The notes below the pieces were generated by a model that saw only the letters and a program-made list of their open reading frames with translations, was not told the origin of the DNA and made no database searches. A program made the position numbers and the translations under genes. Positions 45,201-55,492 of a DNA stretch of 64,000 nucleotides are shown piece by piece (position 1 is the first letter of the stretch; each line of letters opens with the position of its first letter). The stretch spans positions 18,750,678-18,814,677 of the forward strand of contig NC_043957.1 of NCBI RefSeq assembly GCF_902148855.1, given 5' to 3'. Source of the stretch: Sphaeramia orbicularis (Eukaryota > Chordata > Actinopteri > Kurtiformes > Apogonidae).

Positions 45201-48200
45201 TGACAAGTGTTCTAATATTTTTGCTCACCACTGTACATCAAGTTTAATATTGAGGTTTTGAGCTATTTTTGTTTTTATTCTGGTGAACCTGGCTTGTATT
45301 TGGATTAGAACTCATGAGGATATCCAGGATTTGGAGATAAACTTCTAGAACTATTTTATAGCATCTGCATGCAGAGGATGAGGTGATTAGAGCATAATTA
45401 CTGCAGCAATTTTACACAAATTCTTGAGTGACGATATTTGCGCAGTATTAATAGTTTATCAACGCTGTGTTCTACAATTCTTTAAAGCTATTTGATGAGG
45501 TGTTGGAGTTCAATGTACAAACAATAATATAACAAGACAATCTTATCAATGTGGTTGAACTGGGAACTATATTTACACTTAGGTGTTAAAGACCGAGAAG
45601 TTGGGGGTTTTTTATGGTAACTTTTAAATGCATTTTCTCTACATTTAACTTTCCTTCATTTGGGTCTTTGAGGGTCAGTGTTGAGGGAAGGTATTTCAGA
45701 CTGAAATCTGAATACACCTGTCACATCCTGTCATCATCCTTGTATTTCAACAGCAGTGATTTTTTTTTTTTTTATGTCTGGACAAACGTGTCACACGGTC
45801 CAACCCTCTGCTCTGCATTCCATCATGGGAATGTGATGTTTAGACAATGCTGATTAAATATTGAACAAACTGGTTAGATTCAAGTTTGTTCTTTTTTTAA
45901 TCTTTTACAGTTGCATGGTGCTAATAGAATGGTTATGGCTGGCCAGCTCAAACACAAATATCACTTTAAATGTATGTGATAAAAATGAATCTATTAGTTG
46001 TGTGTGAAAATAGTTTGTATGTAAAGGTTAAGAATGAGTTCCCAGATCTTAGGAGATAATGTGAATATGTTGTATGTGGGCAAAACGGTGGTGCAGTGGA
46101 TAGCTTGTGCCTCACAGCAAGAAGGTCCTGGGTTCAATTCCAACACTGATCGATGGGGGTGTGTGGAGTTTGCATGTTCTCCCCGTGTCTGCGTGGGTTC
46201 TCTCTTGGTTCTCCGGCTTCCTCCCACCATCCAAAGACATGCACTGATAGGTTAATCTGTTAATCTAAATTGGCCATAGGTGTGAATGTGAGAGTGGTTG
46301 TTTGTCTCTATATGAACTAGAAACATGTCCAGGGTGTACCCCGCCTTCGCCCATAAGTAGCTGGGATAGACTCCAGCGACCCCCGTGACTCTAGTGAGGA
46401 TAAAGCGGGTTCAGAAAATGAATGAATGAATGTTGTATGTTTCTCCTGAAGGACGTGCTGCTCTTCTACTACACTCAGTGGTGTGGATTCTGCTCCGTTC
46501 TCAACCACATCATCATCCAACTGGCCAGATTACTACAGGGCAACAGCGCCATCACTGTGGCCAGGTGTGTATAAAGCAACGTGATATCACGACTTGCATA
46601 AATATACACGACACTTTTAATCACACATCAATCATGTCACCAAAACTTCCTTCCTTCATCTTCGCAACATCGCACGCCTCCGCCCCACCCTCTCCCCCTC
46701 AGCTGCCGAAACACTCATCCATGCCTTCATCACCTCCAGACTAGATTATTGTAATAGCATTCTTTATGGCCTTCCTTCCACTGCCCTCCAAAAATTACAG
46801 TATGTTCAGAACTCAGCGGCCCGGTTACTCACCCACTCCAGAAATCACATCACACCCATCCTCCGTCAACTTCATTGGCTCCCTGTTCAACAACGCATTA
46901 ACTTCAAGATCCTCCTCATCACCTACAAAGCCCTACACAACCTTGCCCCCCCTTACCTGACTGATTTACTTCACCGCCACTCCCCTACTCACCGCCTCCG
47001 CTCTGCAGATGCTAACCTTCTCACCCCCATCACCAAGACTAAGTTCCGCACCCTGGGTGACAGAGCTTTTGCCATCGCCGCCCCCACCCTCTGGAACTCT
47101 CTACCCATTCACATCCAGAACTCTGACACACTCACCTCATTCAAAAGCCAACTCAAATCCCACCTCTTCAGATCATCATTCGAAAACTGACCGCCCGCTC
47201 AACCTCCTCCACTCTCACATACCTTCTTTTGCGTGTTTTTCTTTAATCAGTATTTGTCTCTGTATTTGTTCTTCGATTACCATTTAGCATTAACTTTGTA
47301 TCTGTTTACCCGTTGGATGTATGTTTGTCCCTTGGTTGTTTTTTGTAAAGCGTCTTTGAGTACTTAGAAAAGCGCTATATAAAACTGATGTATTATTATT
47401 ATTAATCGGGGTGTTATCTGTATGCATTATAAGGCAAGGCAGGTTTATTTATATCGCACATTTCATGTACAAGACAATTCAAAGTGCTTTACATAAAACA
47501 ATTAAAGCATTACAGCATGGAAGCAATAAAAAGTATAGGCATGAGAAAAATGAACAAACAAAAAAACAAAATAAAATCCAATATAGATAAGACGGATAAG
47601 CAGGTAAAACAGATAAAAACTTTTAGCTTAAAAGGAACAGTGCAGATCTGAACTGATGAATCAAAACTCTATTCAAATGCAGCAGAGAACAGGTAGGCCT
47701 TTAACCTGGATTTAAATAAGCTGAGTGTTTCAGCTGATCTGAAGTTTTCTGGAAGTTTGTTCCAGACGTGTGGAGCGTAGAAGCTGAACACAGCTTCTCC
47801 GTGTCTGGTTCTGACTCTGGGAAAGCTTTCTGCGTGTATGTTCATGCTGTTATTAGTCCCCTGTCCAACCCGAATCGGTGCGTCAAATACCACGCACTGA
47901 GGGTTAGGGTTTAGGGTTATGTGAACCGGAGATCTTGGCGTAAATTGACATGTGAAATGGCGATGAATAACACAAATTGTCAAAAATGCGTAGGCATAAC
48001 ACACCAAATGCCATTAGAAGTGACGTGACGTACAACGCCATTTATTGAGATCAGTCTGAAAGTGTGCAAAAGAGAAAATTCAAGGCTTTATATAATGGTA
48101 GTAAAACAACTGACGAACATCCATCCATTTGTTTTAACAGCCTAAGGTCACTCACTCTACACCAAGGTTATTATCGTTAACGAAAACTAACGAAATAAAT

Positions 48201-49818
48201 GAAAACTAGAAGGGAAAGAACATTTTTAAATGAAATAAATAAAAGCTGTAATTAAAAGAAAAAACGATAACTGACTGAAACTATATTGTGTGCTTACAAA
48301 ACTAACTAAAACGTATACAAATCATGGATAAAATTCCCTTTTTTTCCGTCTTGTCTTGTCAATGTCGGATTGTTATAAAATCAATTTATTTTGCTCGAGC
48401 AATTTTAGCTGGTGGCACCATACGACACAGTCCGTCACTTCTCGTCACTTGTGGTTTAGAGTCGTCTTTTCGTCCCCACTCTACCTGGAAACATGGAGAC
48501 TAAAGTTGGGAGAAAGCACCAGAGTCCTGTATGGGATTTATTTGAATATGACGGTGAGGAAGAGAAAAGATATGAAAAAACTAAAACTAAGCATTTAGAA
48601 AAAAAACTAAACTAATAAAAACTAGCAAACCTGCTCTAAAAACTAATTCAACCTAACTGAATTAGAGAACAAAAAAAGTCAAAACTAAATAAAACTAAAC
48701 TATAATGAAAAATCCAAAACTATTATAACCTTGCACTACATTAACGCTTCTTGAACAGGCCAGACATTAGTGAAGTAGAATTATCTGACGTGAGTATAGA
48801 TTTAATTTTTAGGTTTCCGGTGGGACAATTTGAATTAGAGATGAGAACTAACGCCATTGATTGTGCTTCTTCTGTGTAGGGTGAATGTTGCACGTAATGA
48901 TCTTCCATGGGAGTTCATGGTGGACCACGTTCCCTCTGTTCTGCTTTTTCCCAGATACAGGTAAGATGAATGAGAGAAGAGCACAAATACTGTACAGCTT
49001 TCATCAGTGTTATTAGAGCCCTGTGTCGTGGTGTTGAATTGTGGTACAGTCTTCTGCAGGACAGTTCTTTTAGTTTTCTTATAAATGACTTTGTCGTGTC
49101 TTAACCTTATACATGTAGCTGATGCAGAGTATCACGGTGCTTCAAGATGTTTTTAATCATCTGGTGTAAAACTTTGGAAATTTTACGATTCAACCTTGAG
49201 TTTATTTACTATATCTTGTTATTATCAAATTTGATCATGTTAAAAGTGGTGCAATTATTTAACTACTTTCAAACAAAAATCATCACAGCTGTTTTAGATT
49301 TCTACGAGGAATGAGCATGAATCGATTAGTTGAAGTGATAAGGACAATCAGTATCTTTTTTTTTTTTTATAAGAGTCCAGTTTTTCAGGTGGGATGGGGG
49401 GCATCTTATGTGGGTCTTGATACAGAAGTAATGTTTATGTTGTGGTTTCTGCTTGACACATATGTTTCATTTCATTATACAGGGTGTCCCATAAGTCTCC
49501 ATACATAGGAAAAATAAACGTTTCTTGACATAAACCATTTTTATTTATATAATATGCTCTATATGACTGCCATTTTGTCGGGAACACATTTCAATGTGTG
49601 TCTGCTGAAGAACTATAAAGAAGAAATATAAAGAAATACATGTTAGAACCATATAAGTATGGAATGTATTATGTTTCCTATGTATGGAGACTTACAGGAC
49701 ACCCTGTATTTATTAAGATCCCATTTAGCAACTGAAACATCAGTTGCTATTCTTCCTGGGGTCTCCTCTACCTTACATTACAATTTTAATTATTTACATT
49801 AATTTTACACCATTCACG

Positions 49819-49907
<89 letters not shown>

Positions 49908-51056
49908 GGACATATACAACGGCCTAATGCAATAAAAATAAATAAAAAAACAGAATAAGTGCTATACATTTATACTCATTCACCAAACAGTAGCATATGT
50001 TAAGTAGTCAGAGAACAGTATAAAACGATTTTAAAAAAGTAAATGATGTACTCACTCCTTCACTGATCAGCATTTATTTATTTATTTGGGCAGAGGATAT
50101 GTGTTACGGATGAGGTCATGACTAATTCAGTTACATTGCCTTTATTATTTGACTTGAAAAAGTTCTTAAACCTCTAAGACTTAAACGGCCACCAATGACC
50201 CCAAAAGCATCTACTGATCTGTAATGTTTAATACCTGTTTATACATTAATGGTTATTTCATGGTCATCAGATATGACCCATTTGGACGTTCAGAGGCTCC
50301 CTAGTTACCGTGGAAACACCGTCACCTTCTAACAACATTGATTCACCAGTAAAACCCATGGAGTTGGATCAATGACAGTGGATGGAGACACTTGTTTTAT
50401 GTCTAGTTAATGATATATTTTGCTGGAAAAGCCACTCTTCCCCTTACATTTCTGTTTTAATATAATAACCTTTGAATTTAACCTGAGCTTTTAGGAACAT
50501 CTACATGATCAGTAAAGCAAATATAGCACTGAAAATTGCAAAATACAAAGGATAATGCTATGATTAATGGTGACAAATAACTTAGGAAAGGATAAGTGTA
50601 GAGAAAAAATCTTTTCGAAGACAACACAAAAACATTTATAGGTCTTTAAGGGTTAAAATGTCCATCCCTAATTTCTACAGAAGACGCTGGTGGTGTACTA
50701 ACTTCTTCTAAAGTTGTTTCACGGTTCGAGGTACTTAATTATCCATTAGGGGCAAATTATTGTACAGCCAGCAGTTACACACACATCAACAACAAATGAC
50801 CGATACAACACAAAAACACAAATCGCACGCTATTCACGGTAGCAGGGCCAATTGGCTCTGTTTAGAGAGAAAGCTGCAATAACATTTGTAATATTGGAAA
50901 CCAGTTCCCAATATGAATTAATGAATGAATGAAATCTTTTTTTTGAACATGTCGACAGTGAAATCAAAACAAAAATCAACCAACAAAATATAAGTACTGG
51001 TACATAAATGATTGACAAGCAAACAAACAACTAAATAAATAAATAAATCATAATAG

Positions 51057-51087
<31 letters not shown>

Positions 51088-52971
51088 ATGAAAAAAAAAA
51101 TAAATAATAATAATAATAATAATAAAACAAATGAAATGAAATTACGCATGCTCAAAAAGGAGTAGGAAGAAGTAAAAACTTATGTACTCCCACCCCCAAT
51201 TTCTGTTCCTTATGATCACTATATAGCAATTATTATTTTGTATGAATATTATATTGAATATCAATATTACAATTAGGCCTGTAACGGTACACAACATTTT
51301 CGGTTCGGTACGTTTTCGGTTTTGAAAGCCACGGTTCGGTTTTTTTCGGTTTGGTACGGGAAAAAAGAAAACCCCTCAAAATGTCTTTAATACATTTATG
51401 AATTTTTGAACATTTTCCCCCCAATTTTTTGACACAATAGAATATAGAAAAACAGGAATAATATAATTCTGCTGCTACAAATCAAATAAAAAATAAAATA
51501 AATTATTAATACTACTAAATGTATTTTAAACATTAGTATTGCACTTTTCCCTGACAGGTAGTTTTGAAAAAACAACAAAAATCAAATCACAGTTCTGTCA
51601 GTTCACATTCTGTAGAAAAATAACAACAAAAAAATCTCATGAAGTGCAACATTAACAAGAGGACAAACTCGTATTCTGTTTAAACAAACAAAAGAGCAAC
51701 ACTGACAACAAAACGAACCAAATTATTTAGTTTAGGACAGAGAACAAATGTTTAGGCCACTTTCTGTACTTTTGTGTGTGTGCGTGTGTGCAGGGTGCGA
51801 TTTGTTTGTTTGTTTTTTTGGTCGGAGCCGGGGGGGGGGTCCATAACTAACGCTGGTGTGAAACGAAAGTGAAACTTTACATCCTTTCAATGTTCAACTC
51901 CGGGTTCTATTCCTCTATTATATAGCGTGCGTGAGAGAGACAGACAGACAGACAGACAGAGCTAGTGTGTTTTAGAACTACCGTAGTTCATACGGGGCAA
52001 ATACTGTCCGTCTTATTAACGTCTCTTTCCTCATTGTTGTCTTTCACCGGGACCTGATGTGATCCCAAACTGGACTGTAAGGTGGAGGGCCTTCAGTCTC
52101 TTCCTTCCAGGTTCACATCATATTTGTTGTTTTTTTTAAACCTTATATCAGCTGGTATTTCATATTTCGGGTCAATGTGTGCATCCTTCAATATGTCCGT
52201 GTGGAACTTACGCGGATTTAAAGTTCTGCATCGAACAACGTCTTTCGTTCCTTTTTCTTTTTCTCATCATACTGTGCCGTTTCGGTACATGTACCGTTAC
52301 AGGCCTAATTACAATATTACAAATGTTATTGATTTTTTTTTTTTTTTCTGTTACAAGGTATAAACACCCAGGGACCTTCTGTTAATACTGTTAAATATTT
52401 AGCTGAAATCTTACAGTTGTTTTCACTCTTGTTCTTTCTTTCAAGAAAACATTACAGTGTGAAGTTTCCCGACTCCCTGCCCATCACCTTACCCAACCTC
52501 CTCCACTTCATCCTTAAACACTCTGGTTCTGTTCAACATCCGGAGGGGCCAGCATCGTCTCCTGAGTCCAACGGGTCGGGACCCAGCGCCCTCCTGCGAG
52601 CAGAGTTTCAGGCTCTGCAGCGCGAGGTCGAGGTGCTGCATCGAGCCCGCGAGCATCTTTCCCAACAGCTGGCTCAGCTGTGGCGCAACAACCGCCAGCT
52701 GACATTTGACGCGCGCAGCCTGGAGGCCCACAATGCCGAGCTGCAGAGAGAGAGGCGGAGTCTGGAAGAGCAGCACCGGGAGAAGAGCCGACAGCTGGGG
52801 GAGGCGGTGAGACGACTGCAGGAGCTGGCGGACACATCGGAAAGCCTGCTGAATGAAAACACACTGCTCAGAGTCCTGCTGAGGGCTCTGAAGGACAGGA
52901 CAGACGCAAAAGAACAGGAGGAGACGGACAGAAAAGCTGCAGAACAGAAAAGAAGTCATATGGCCTCCTGA
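33162..52971 (+). CDS. txndc11: Thioredoxin domain-containing protein 11 (ER membrane)
   Basis: TXNDC11 is an ER membrane protein with thioredoxin-like domains that acts in disulfide chemistry, known from work on dual oxidase maturation and ERAD. Thirteen exons: 33162-33286, 34723-34819, 36376-36495, 38131-38228, 38901-39030, 40091-40184, 40345-40456, 41235-41438, 41992-42694, 44471-44640, 46452-46564, 48880-48960, 52446-52971. About 857 residues. The ATG chosen is the first after an in-frame TAG. Order: signal-anchor ([18 protein letters not shown]), first thioredoxin-like fold with WCAH where CxxC would be, [12 protein letters not shown], further degenerate thioredoxin folds, a Ser/Cys-rich middle, the true active site WCGFC with cis-Pro VPSVLLFP, and a C-terminal coiled coil. 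Only exon 7 has a frame problem (one base short at its start). Confidence 0.94.
33287..34722. other. txndc11 intron 1, no feature
   Basis: No repeat end, exon or RNA signal recognised. Confidence 0.4.
35790..36125. repeat. Dispersed fish repeat in txndc11 intron 2
   Basis: Blocks GCTCCATGCCAAGATGCATC, ATAAATTTGGTGCAGATATC and the GGATAGACGGATGGAC tail belong to a widespread repeat of aquatic animals that I recall but cannot name. The ending AGCCAGAAGTTGGCTGAGGG includes a small palindrome (CAGCCAGAAGTTGGCTG). Confidence 0.4.
36376..36495 (+). CDS. txndc11: txndc11 exon 3: first thioredoxin-like motif
   Basis: Reads [20 protein letters not shown]; the usual CxxC is reduced to WCAH, so this domain keeps one cysteine and is unlikely to be a full oxidoreductase. 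Human TXNDC11 also lacks the second cysteine here as I recall it. Confidence 0.9.
36496..38130. other. txndc11 intron 3
   Basis: An (ATTT)n run lies at about 36708-36736. Otherwise no feature is recognised. Confidence 0.4.
38424..38633. mobile_element. hAT MITE, 210 bp, perfect 8-bp duplication
   Basis: Termini CAAGGGTATTCAAATCC and GGATTTGAATACTCCTG are near-perfect inverted repeats that extend inward as GGGCCGGTATCCTGCATGTT and its complement. Flanking duplication CTTTAGGA at 38416-38423 and 38634-38641. The whole element is largely a hairpin; in txndc11 intron 4. Confidence 0.88.
39031..40090. other. txndc11 intron 5
   Basis: Near 39155-39195 the words TGGTTCTCAAACTGGTCCGG resemble a hAT MITE end; no matching second end was found. 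No exon or gene signal. Confidence 0.35.
40345..40456 (+). CDS. txndc11: txndc11 exon 7, one base short
   Basis: The exon reads [20 protein letters not shown] then [13 protein letters not shown] and joins exon 8 in phase. At its 5' border, exon 6 gives one base (G) and this exon starts ATTCCG; a base (likely one T) is missing for the frame to pass. The neighbouring splice sites look normal, so a sequencing slip is the simplest reason. Confidence 0.75.
40704..41034 (+). mobile_element. tRNA-derived SINE, 5'-truncated, copy 1
   Basis: Keeps the tRNA B box (GGTTCGATTCC near 40728), then the conserved block TTTGCATGTTCTCCCCGTGT and the 3' unit GGTGTACCCCGCCTTC, ending in a GAATGAATG tail. A 12-bp target duplication TGAACTTCGAAA lies at 40692-40703 and 41035-41046. 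The A-box part is absent. In txndc11 intron 7. Confidence 0.88.
41484..41939. mobile_element. MITE with AGCCTG termini, copy 2
   Basis: Same family as 13838-14283 (shared blocks ACACACCTGG, GAGTGGAAGACAA and ACATCAGATCTGATTATTAC). It occupies 456 of the 553 bases of txndc11 intron 8. Confidence 0.7.
41992..42694 (+). CDS. txndc11: txndc11 exon 9: long Ser/Cys-rich exon
   Basis: A 703-base open exon, [18 protein letters not shown] onward, with [29 protein letters not shown] and [20 protein letters not shown] as landmarks that are recognisable in other vertebrate TXNDC11. Ends in phase 1 before gtaaga. Confidence 0.9.
42884..43421. mobile_element. hAT MITE (CAGGGGTGT family)
   Basis: Ends CAGGGGTGTAAAACATTTGG and GTTGAACACCCCTG. 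The flanking 8-bp repeat is imperfect (CTCTAGTG and CTGTAGTT). In txndc11 intron 9. Confidence 0.8.
43948..44015 (-). mobile_element. LINE 3' tail, minus strand
   Basis: On the minus strand the stretch ends with GAAATTTCCCCACAAATG then AATAAATAAAGTC and TTATC repeats, a typical Rex1/CR1-type 3' tail. Confidence 0.5.
44703..45233. mobile_element. Tc1/mariner-type MITE with long (about 170-bp) inverted repeats
   Basis: Ends CAGTGGTGTGTAAAACTATT and AATATTTTTGCTCACCACTG next to TA. The arms pair over roughly 170 bases (CTTAAGAAACTGGTGGTTTA against TAAACCACCAGTTTCTTAAG). A run of C (44885-44904) and of A (45061-45080) interrupts the middle. In txndc11 intron 10. Confidence 0.82.
45240..46066. 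other. txndc11 intron 10, right part, no feature
   Basis: No conserved motif recognised. Confidence 0.4.
46078..46429 (+). mobile_element. tRNA-derived SINE, full copy, copy 2
   Basis: Starts GGGCAAAACGGTGGTGCAG with an A-box-like TGGTGCAGTGGATAGC and B box GGTTCAATTCC, then the same body as copy 1 and a GAATGAATGA tail. Target duplication ATGTTGTATGT at 46067-46077 and 46430-46440. It lies 12 bases upstream of txndc11 exon 11. Confidence 0.9.
46452..46564 (+). CDS. txndc11: txndc11 exon 11: CGFC active site
   Basis: Reads [20 protein letters not shown] and [23 protein letters not shown] is the redox motif of the last thioredoxin domain. The exon begins only 12 bases after the end of a SINE and ends about 55 bases before an L2 LINE. 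Confidence 0.93.
46640..47404 (+). mobile_element. L2-clade LINE 3' end with a long open frame
   Basis: The plus-strand frame from about 46640 to the stop at 47188 is open for about 180 codons: [80 protein letters not shown] and [20 protein letters not shown]. This is the C-terminal region of L2-type reverse transcriptase. The 3' end AAGCGCTATATAAAACTG and TTATTATTATT is a typical tail. Few breaks, so a recent 5'-truncated insertion in txndc11 intron 11. Confidence 0.88.
47425..48007 (-). mobile_element. L2-like LINE 3' end, minus strand
   Basis: The minus strand reads [40 protein letters not shown] and [12 protein letters not shown], then a 3' tail (GTAAAGCACTTTGAATTGTC, ATAAATAAACCTG). The same tail occurs in plus orientation at 61578-61825. 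It is a different subfamily from the L2 copy to its left. Confidence 0.8.
48163..48733 (+). mobile_element. hAT MITE keeping a BED-finger start
   Basis: Ends CAAGGTTATTATCGTTAAC and ACTATTATAACCTTG; flanks CTCTACAC and CACTACAT agree at 6 of 8 bases. At 48493 a 40-codon frame reads [20 protein letters not shown] then GEEEKRYEK, matching the start of BED-finger hAT transposases (SxVWxxF). The zinc ligands that should follow are missing. 146 bases before txndc11 exon 12. Confidence 0.82.
48961..49479. other. txndc11 intron 12, left part, no feature
   Basis: No repeat end or exon recognised. Confidence 0.4.
49480..49706. mobile_element. mariner-type MITE, 227 bp
   Basis: Ends CAGGGTGTCCCATAAGTCTC and its complement (GAGACTTACAGGACACCCTG), extending as CATACATAGG / CCTATGTATG; flanked by TA. 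No coding. Confidence 0.85.
49821..49902. repeat. (CA)n microsatellite
   Basis: About 40 CA units, uninterrupted. Confidence 0.95.
50170..50652. mobile_element. TTAA-flanked MITE (CTTTAAGGG end variant)
   Basis: Left end ACCTCTAAGACTTAAACG after TTAA; right end GGTCTTTAAGGG before TTAA (50653-50656). The body is closely related to 28137-28672 (AACATTGATTCACCAGTAAA, CATGGAGTTGGATCAATGAC). Confidence 0.75.
51035..51120. repeat. (AAAT)n / (AAT)n microsatellite
   Basis: AAAT units followed by AAT units, with small interruptions. Confidence 0.9.
51274..52307. mobile_element. hAT element, 1034 bp, perfect 8-bp duplication
   Basis: Ends TAGGCCTGTAACGGTAC and GTACCGTTACAGGCCTA flanked by ATTACAAT on both sides (51266-51273, 52308-52315). 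Just inside the left end GGTTCGGT is repeated three times, probably binding sites. No transposase is recognised. A (GACA)n block lies at 51938-51960. In txndc11 intron 12, 138 bases before the last exon. Confidence 0.88.
52446..52971 (+). CDS. txndc11: txndc11 last exon: coiled coil
   Basis: Begins [19 protein letters not shown], finishing the thioredoxin fold, then from [20 protein letters not shown] a long Leu/Arg/Glu-rich coiled coil of about 110 residues. It ends KRSHMAS at TGA. GC-rich compared with its surroundings. An ATTAAA at 53105-53110 may be a polyadenylation signal. Confidence 0.9.
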
Positions 52972-54640
52972 TGGTCAGTGTGTGCAGAGACGACTGGGAC
53001 GGACGAGGAAAGAAAAAAGCTGTGATTAGATCTGAGAAACATGGTGAAACAGAAGGGAAACGGAACAACATGAAGCTGAAATAAGGAGGCATGTAAAAGC
53101 CCAAATTAAAACCAAGACAGCTGCAAAGTTAGAGAACTGTGGAAACACTTTAAGAAAAATGTGGATAGGTTGGTTAACTGGCACTGATGTAGTTCTGTAA
53201 GAATAAGAAGTTCTGTGGAGCCAATTTCATGTCCAAATCTTAAAAAAAAAAAAGTACTATCTGTGATTCATTAATTGAAATGATTCAGTGTGGTTTGCAA
53301 ATTGACAACTTACTCATCAAACAAATACACAACAAATTATAATTTTTAATACAGCTAAAAAGAAAAACAAATCATCCTAAAAACACAAAAAAAACACACT
53401 GTTGGAGAATCATCCCACTGTCTGTACTCATCGTTCATAAATGTCTTAACTAATTCACCTCCACAACAGTAGGTGGCGCTACGAGTCAGGTTAAAAATCC
53501 CAGTGTTGTGCTGAGTTCACTCGATATCAGCTGTTAAATTAAATAACACACCACCTTTAAGTTTATTTTGAGAGATTATTAAAACCAAATTATGTCAGCA
53601 TCGTTACATTTCGGGTTGTTTTAGCCAAATATCTTATTTGATGAATTATTCAGGAGTTAATTTCATAGCTGCCAAGGTTTGCGTTCCATGTTTTGTTTTT
53701 CTTTTTAACAAAATTAATGGCATAAACCAACATTATCAACTATTTGCAGAAGCAGCTAAAGCCCATAGATGAGAGGATATCCCAATTTGTATATTTATGA
53801 CATCATTGTTTTAGTATTTATGGATATTTGAGTGCATATTGTGGGAAAAAAAAAGTTATATAAAGGGTTTAATAATTCAGAAGAAAGGTTTGCTATCTAT
53901 CTTAAAAAATGTGAACATGAACAACCTCATTCCAATTCTGGTTTCTACCAAAATTTCTTGCATAGTCAAATATTGTTGGTAACAGGTACACACTTGATGC
54001 TGGACAAAAGAAAATTGAAAAAAAGGAGTAGAAATAGTCTGTTTGGAACTACTGTAGAAATGTACGACAATGTGGACTCGAAGGTTATGAAAGTACCAGT
54101 TTTCATTTTTGCACCTTTACAAAGGGAGTGTTATTTGTCAGAGCGCTTGTCACCCCCTGCTGGTGTGGAGGTGAATGACTCAGGCCAAACATGGAGGAAA
54201 AAGTCTTATTTTTATTCTATTTTTGACTTTTGTAAAGATACGCTACTCATTTCTAAATCATGAGGTATTAGAAACATGTCTTCATTTGATATTTATATTT
54301 TGTAATTGCAAAACACAATCAGTCAGTTTGTTAATCTTTGTTTTTATATCCTCCTGAGACCCAGGAAAGTAAAAGTTTTGGCCTTCTTGTATTAAAAATT
54401 AAATAATTACCTCAATTGGAAACAGCATAATGCAAGTTTTTTCAGATACATTTTTGTAATCAATGGAGAGCTTTTTTTTTTTTTTTTTTTAGGAAAGCTG
54501 TAAAACAAAAATATACTGCTGGGTCTCAGGCAGATATTTGCAAACCACATTTCCACATTTTGTGAAATTGCAGATTTTAAGTTTTGATTGTAATAAATTA
54601 GCTCCATAAATTCAGTGCCAATCGTCCGAGGTCGACAACT
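52972..54640. other. txndc11 3' flank
   Basis: Probably 3' UTR at first (to about 53110-53130, ATTAAA at 53105). Further right an open frame of 143 codons without an ATG (53832-54263) has no recognised motif. Nothing else seen. Confidence 0.4.
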
Positions 54641-54850
54641 CAGTGCTGATGCTTCCGGCAGGTCGATGTTTGTTAAAGACTGAAGGTAAAAGCTGATTGG
54701 TCAGATCTGCAGATATATTTGGTCCCAGCTCTGAACGTTGCACTCATCTGCTGCTTTAAAAGCCGAGCGTTCCGACCACATCACCTCAGACGACGCTCCT
54801 CAACAGGTCGCTGATTCTCAGTCGATTACACCATTTCAGGAAAAGTGCGT
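54640..54850 (+). promoter_or_regulatory. Possible promoter between txndc11 and the LITAF-like gene
   Basis: A CCAAT box in reverse (GATTGGTCAG, 54694), then a TTTAAAAG TATA-like box (54757) about 30 bases before a CpG-containing stretch (CGAGCGTTCCGACC, CAGACGACGCTCC). It could start the 5' UTR of the LITAF-like gene, but no splice link is shown. Confidence 0.3.
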
Positions 54851-55278
54851 GAATAGAGGTTAGCTGTAGAATTTGGATACAGGGAAAGAGGGCTACTAAT
54901 GCAGCTGAGACTTATTTATTGGTGGATTTATGGCACCTGCTCGCTGATCTGGAGTTGAGCATAAGAGCACTTGAAATAATTAGTAAGAGTTTTGTGTTTT
55001 TGAAGGGGATACTTGTTTGTTTGTTTGTTTGGGGTTTTTTTTGCTTTTGTTAAACTGATCTATTTTTACAGGAATAATTGAGTCACTAAAAGATCATTTC
55101 TACGTTAACTCTTCAGGTATTACGAATGAGATGCTGCAATTGTTTACATGTGAAATATTGCACCCGTTTTTACTGATTAAAACTCTTTCATCTTATCGTC
55201 CGGTCTGTTGTTACTGCTGTTACATCTAAAGGTTGAAAAATTAAATATTAACCCCATTTTCAGTCGAAGAGTCACTAC

Positions 55279-55492
55279 GAGGGCTGTTCAATAAGTTCAT
55301 GGCCTCACCCAGAAATACTGGTTGTTATAATACAGGATGTTACATTCTTTCGTGATGGGATAGTGATGCTTGAACATCGATGGACCAAGTGCATTGCTGT
55401 AAATGGAGATTATGTTGAAAAATAAAATATAAATTATCAGTCTGTGTTGTTCTGTTCTGGGTGAGGCCATGAACTTATTGAACAGCCCATGG
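55279..55492. mobile_element. mariner-type MITE
   Basis: Ends GGGCTGTTCAATAAGTTCATGG (read to 20: GGGCTGTTCAATAAGTTCAT) and ATGAACTTATTGAACAGCCC are perfect inverted repeats, extending into GGCCTCACCCAGAA / CTGGGTGAGGCC. No coding. Confidence 0.8.

Noticed and set aside
52489-52959. Long minus-strand frames opposite the last txndc11 exon
   Set aside because: They are antisense shadows of the GC-rich coiled-coil exon.
53832-54263. 143-codon open frame downstream of txndc11
   Set aside because: It has no ATG at its start, low-complexity Lys/Phe/Ser content, no recognised motif, and no splice sites around it; likely chance in AT-rich DNA.
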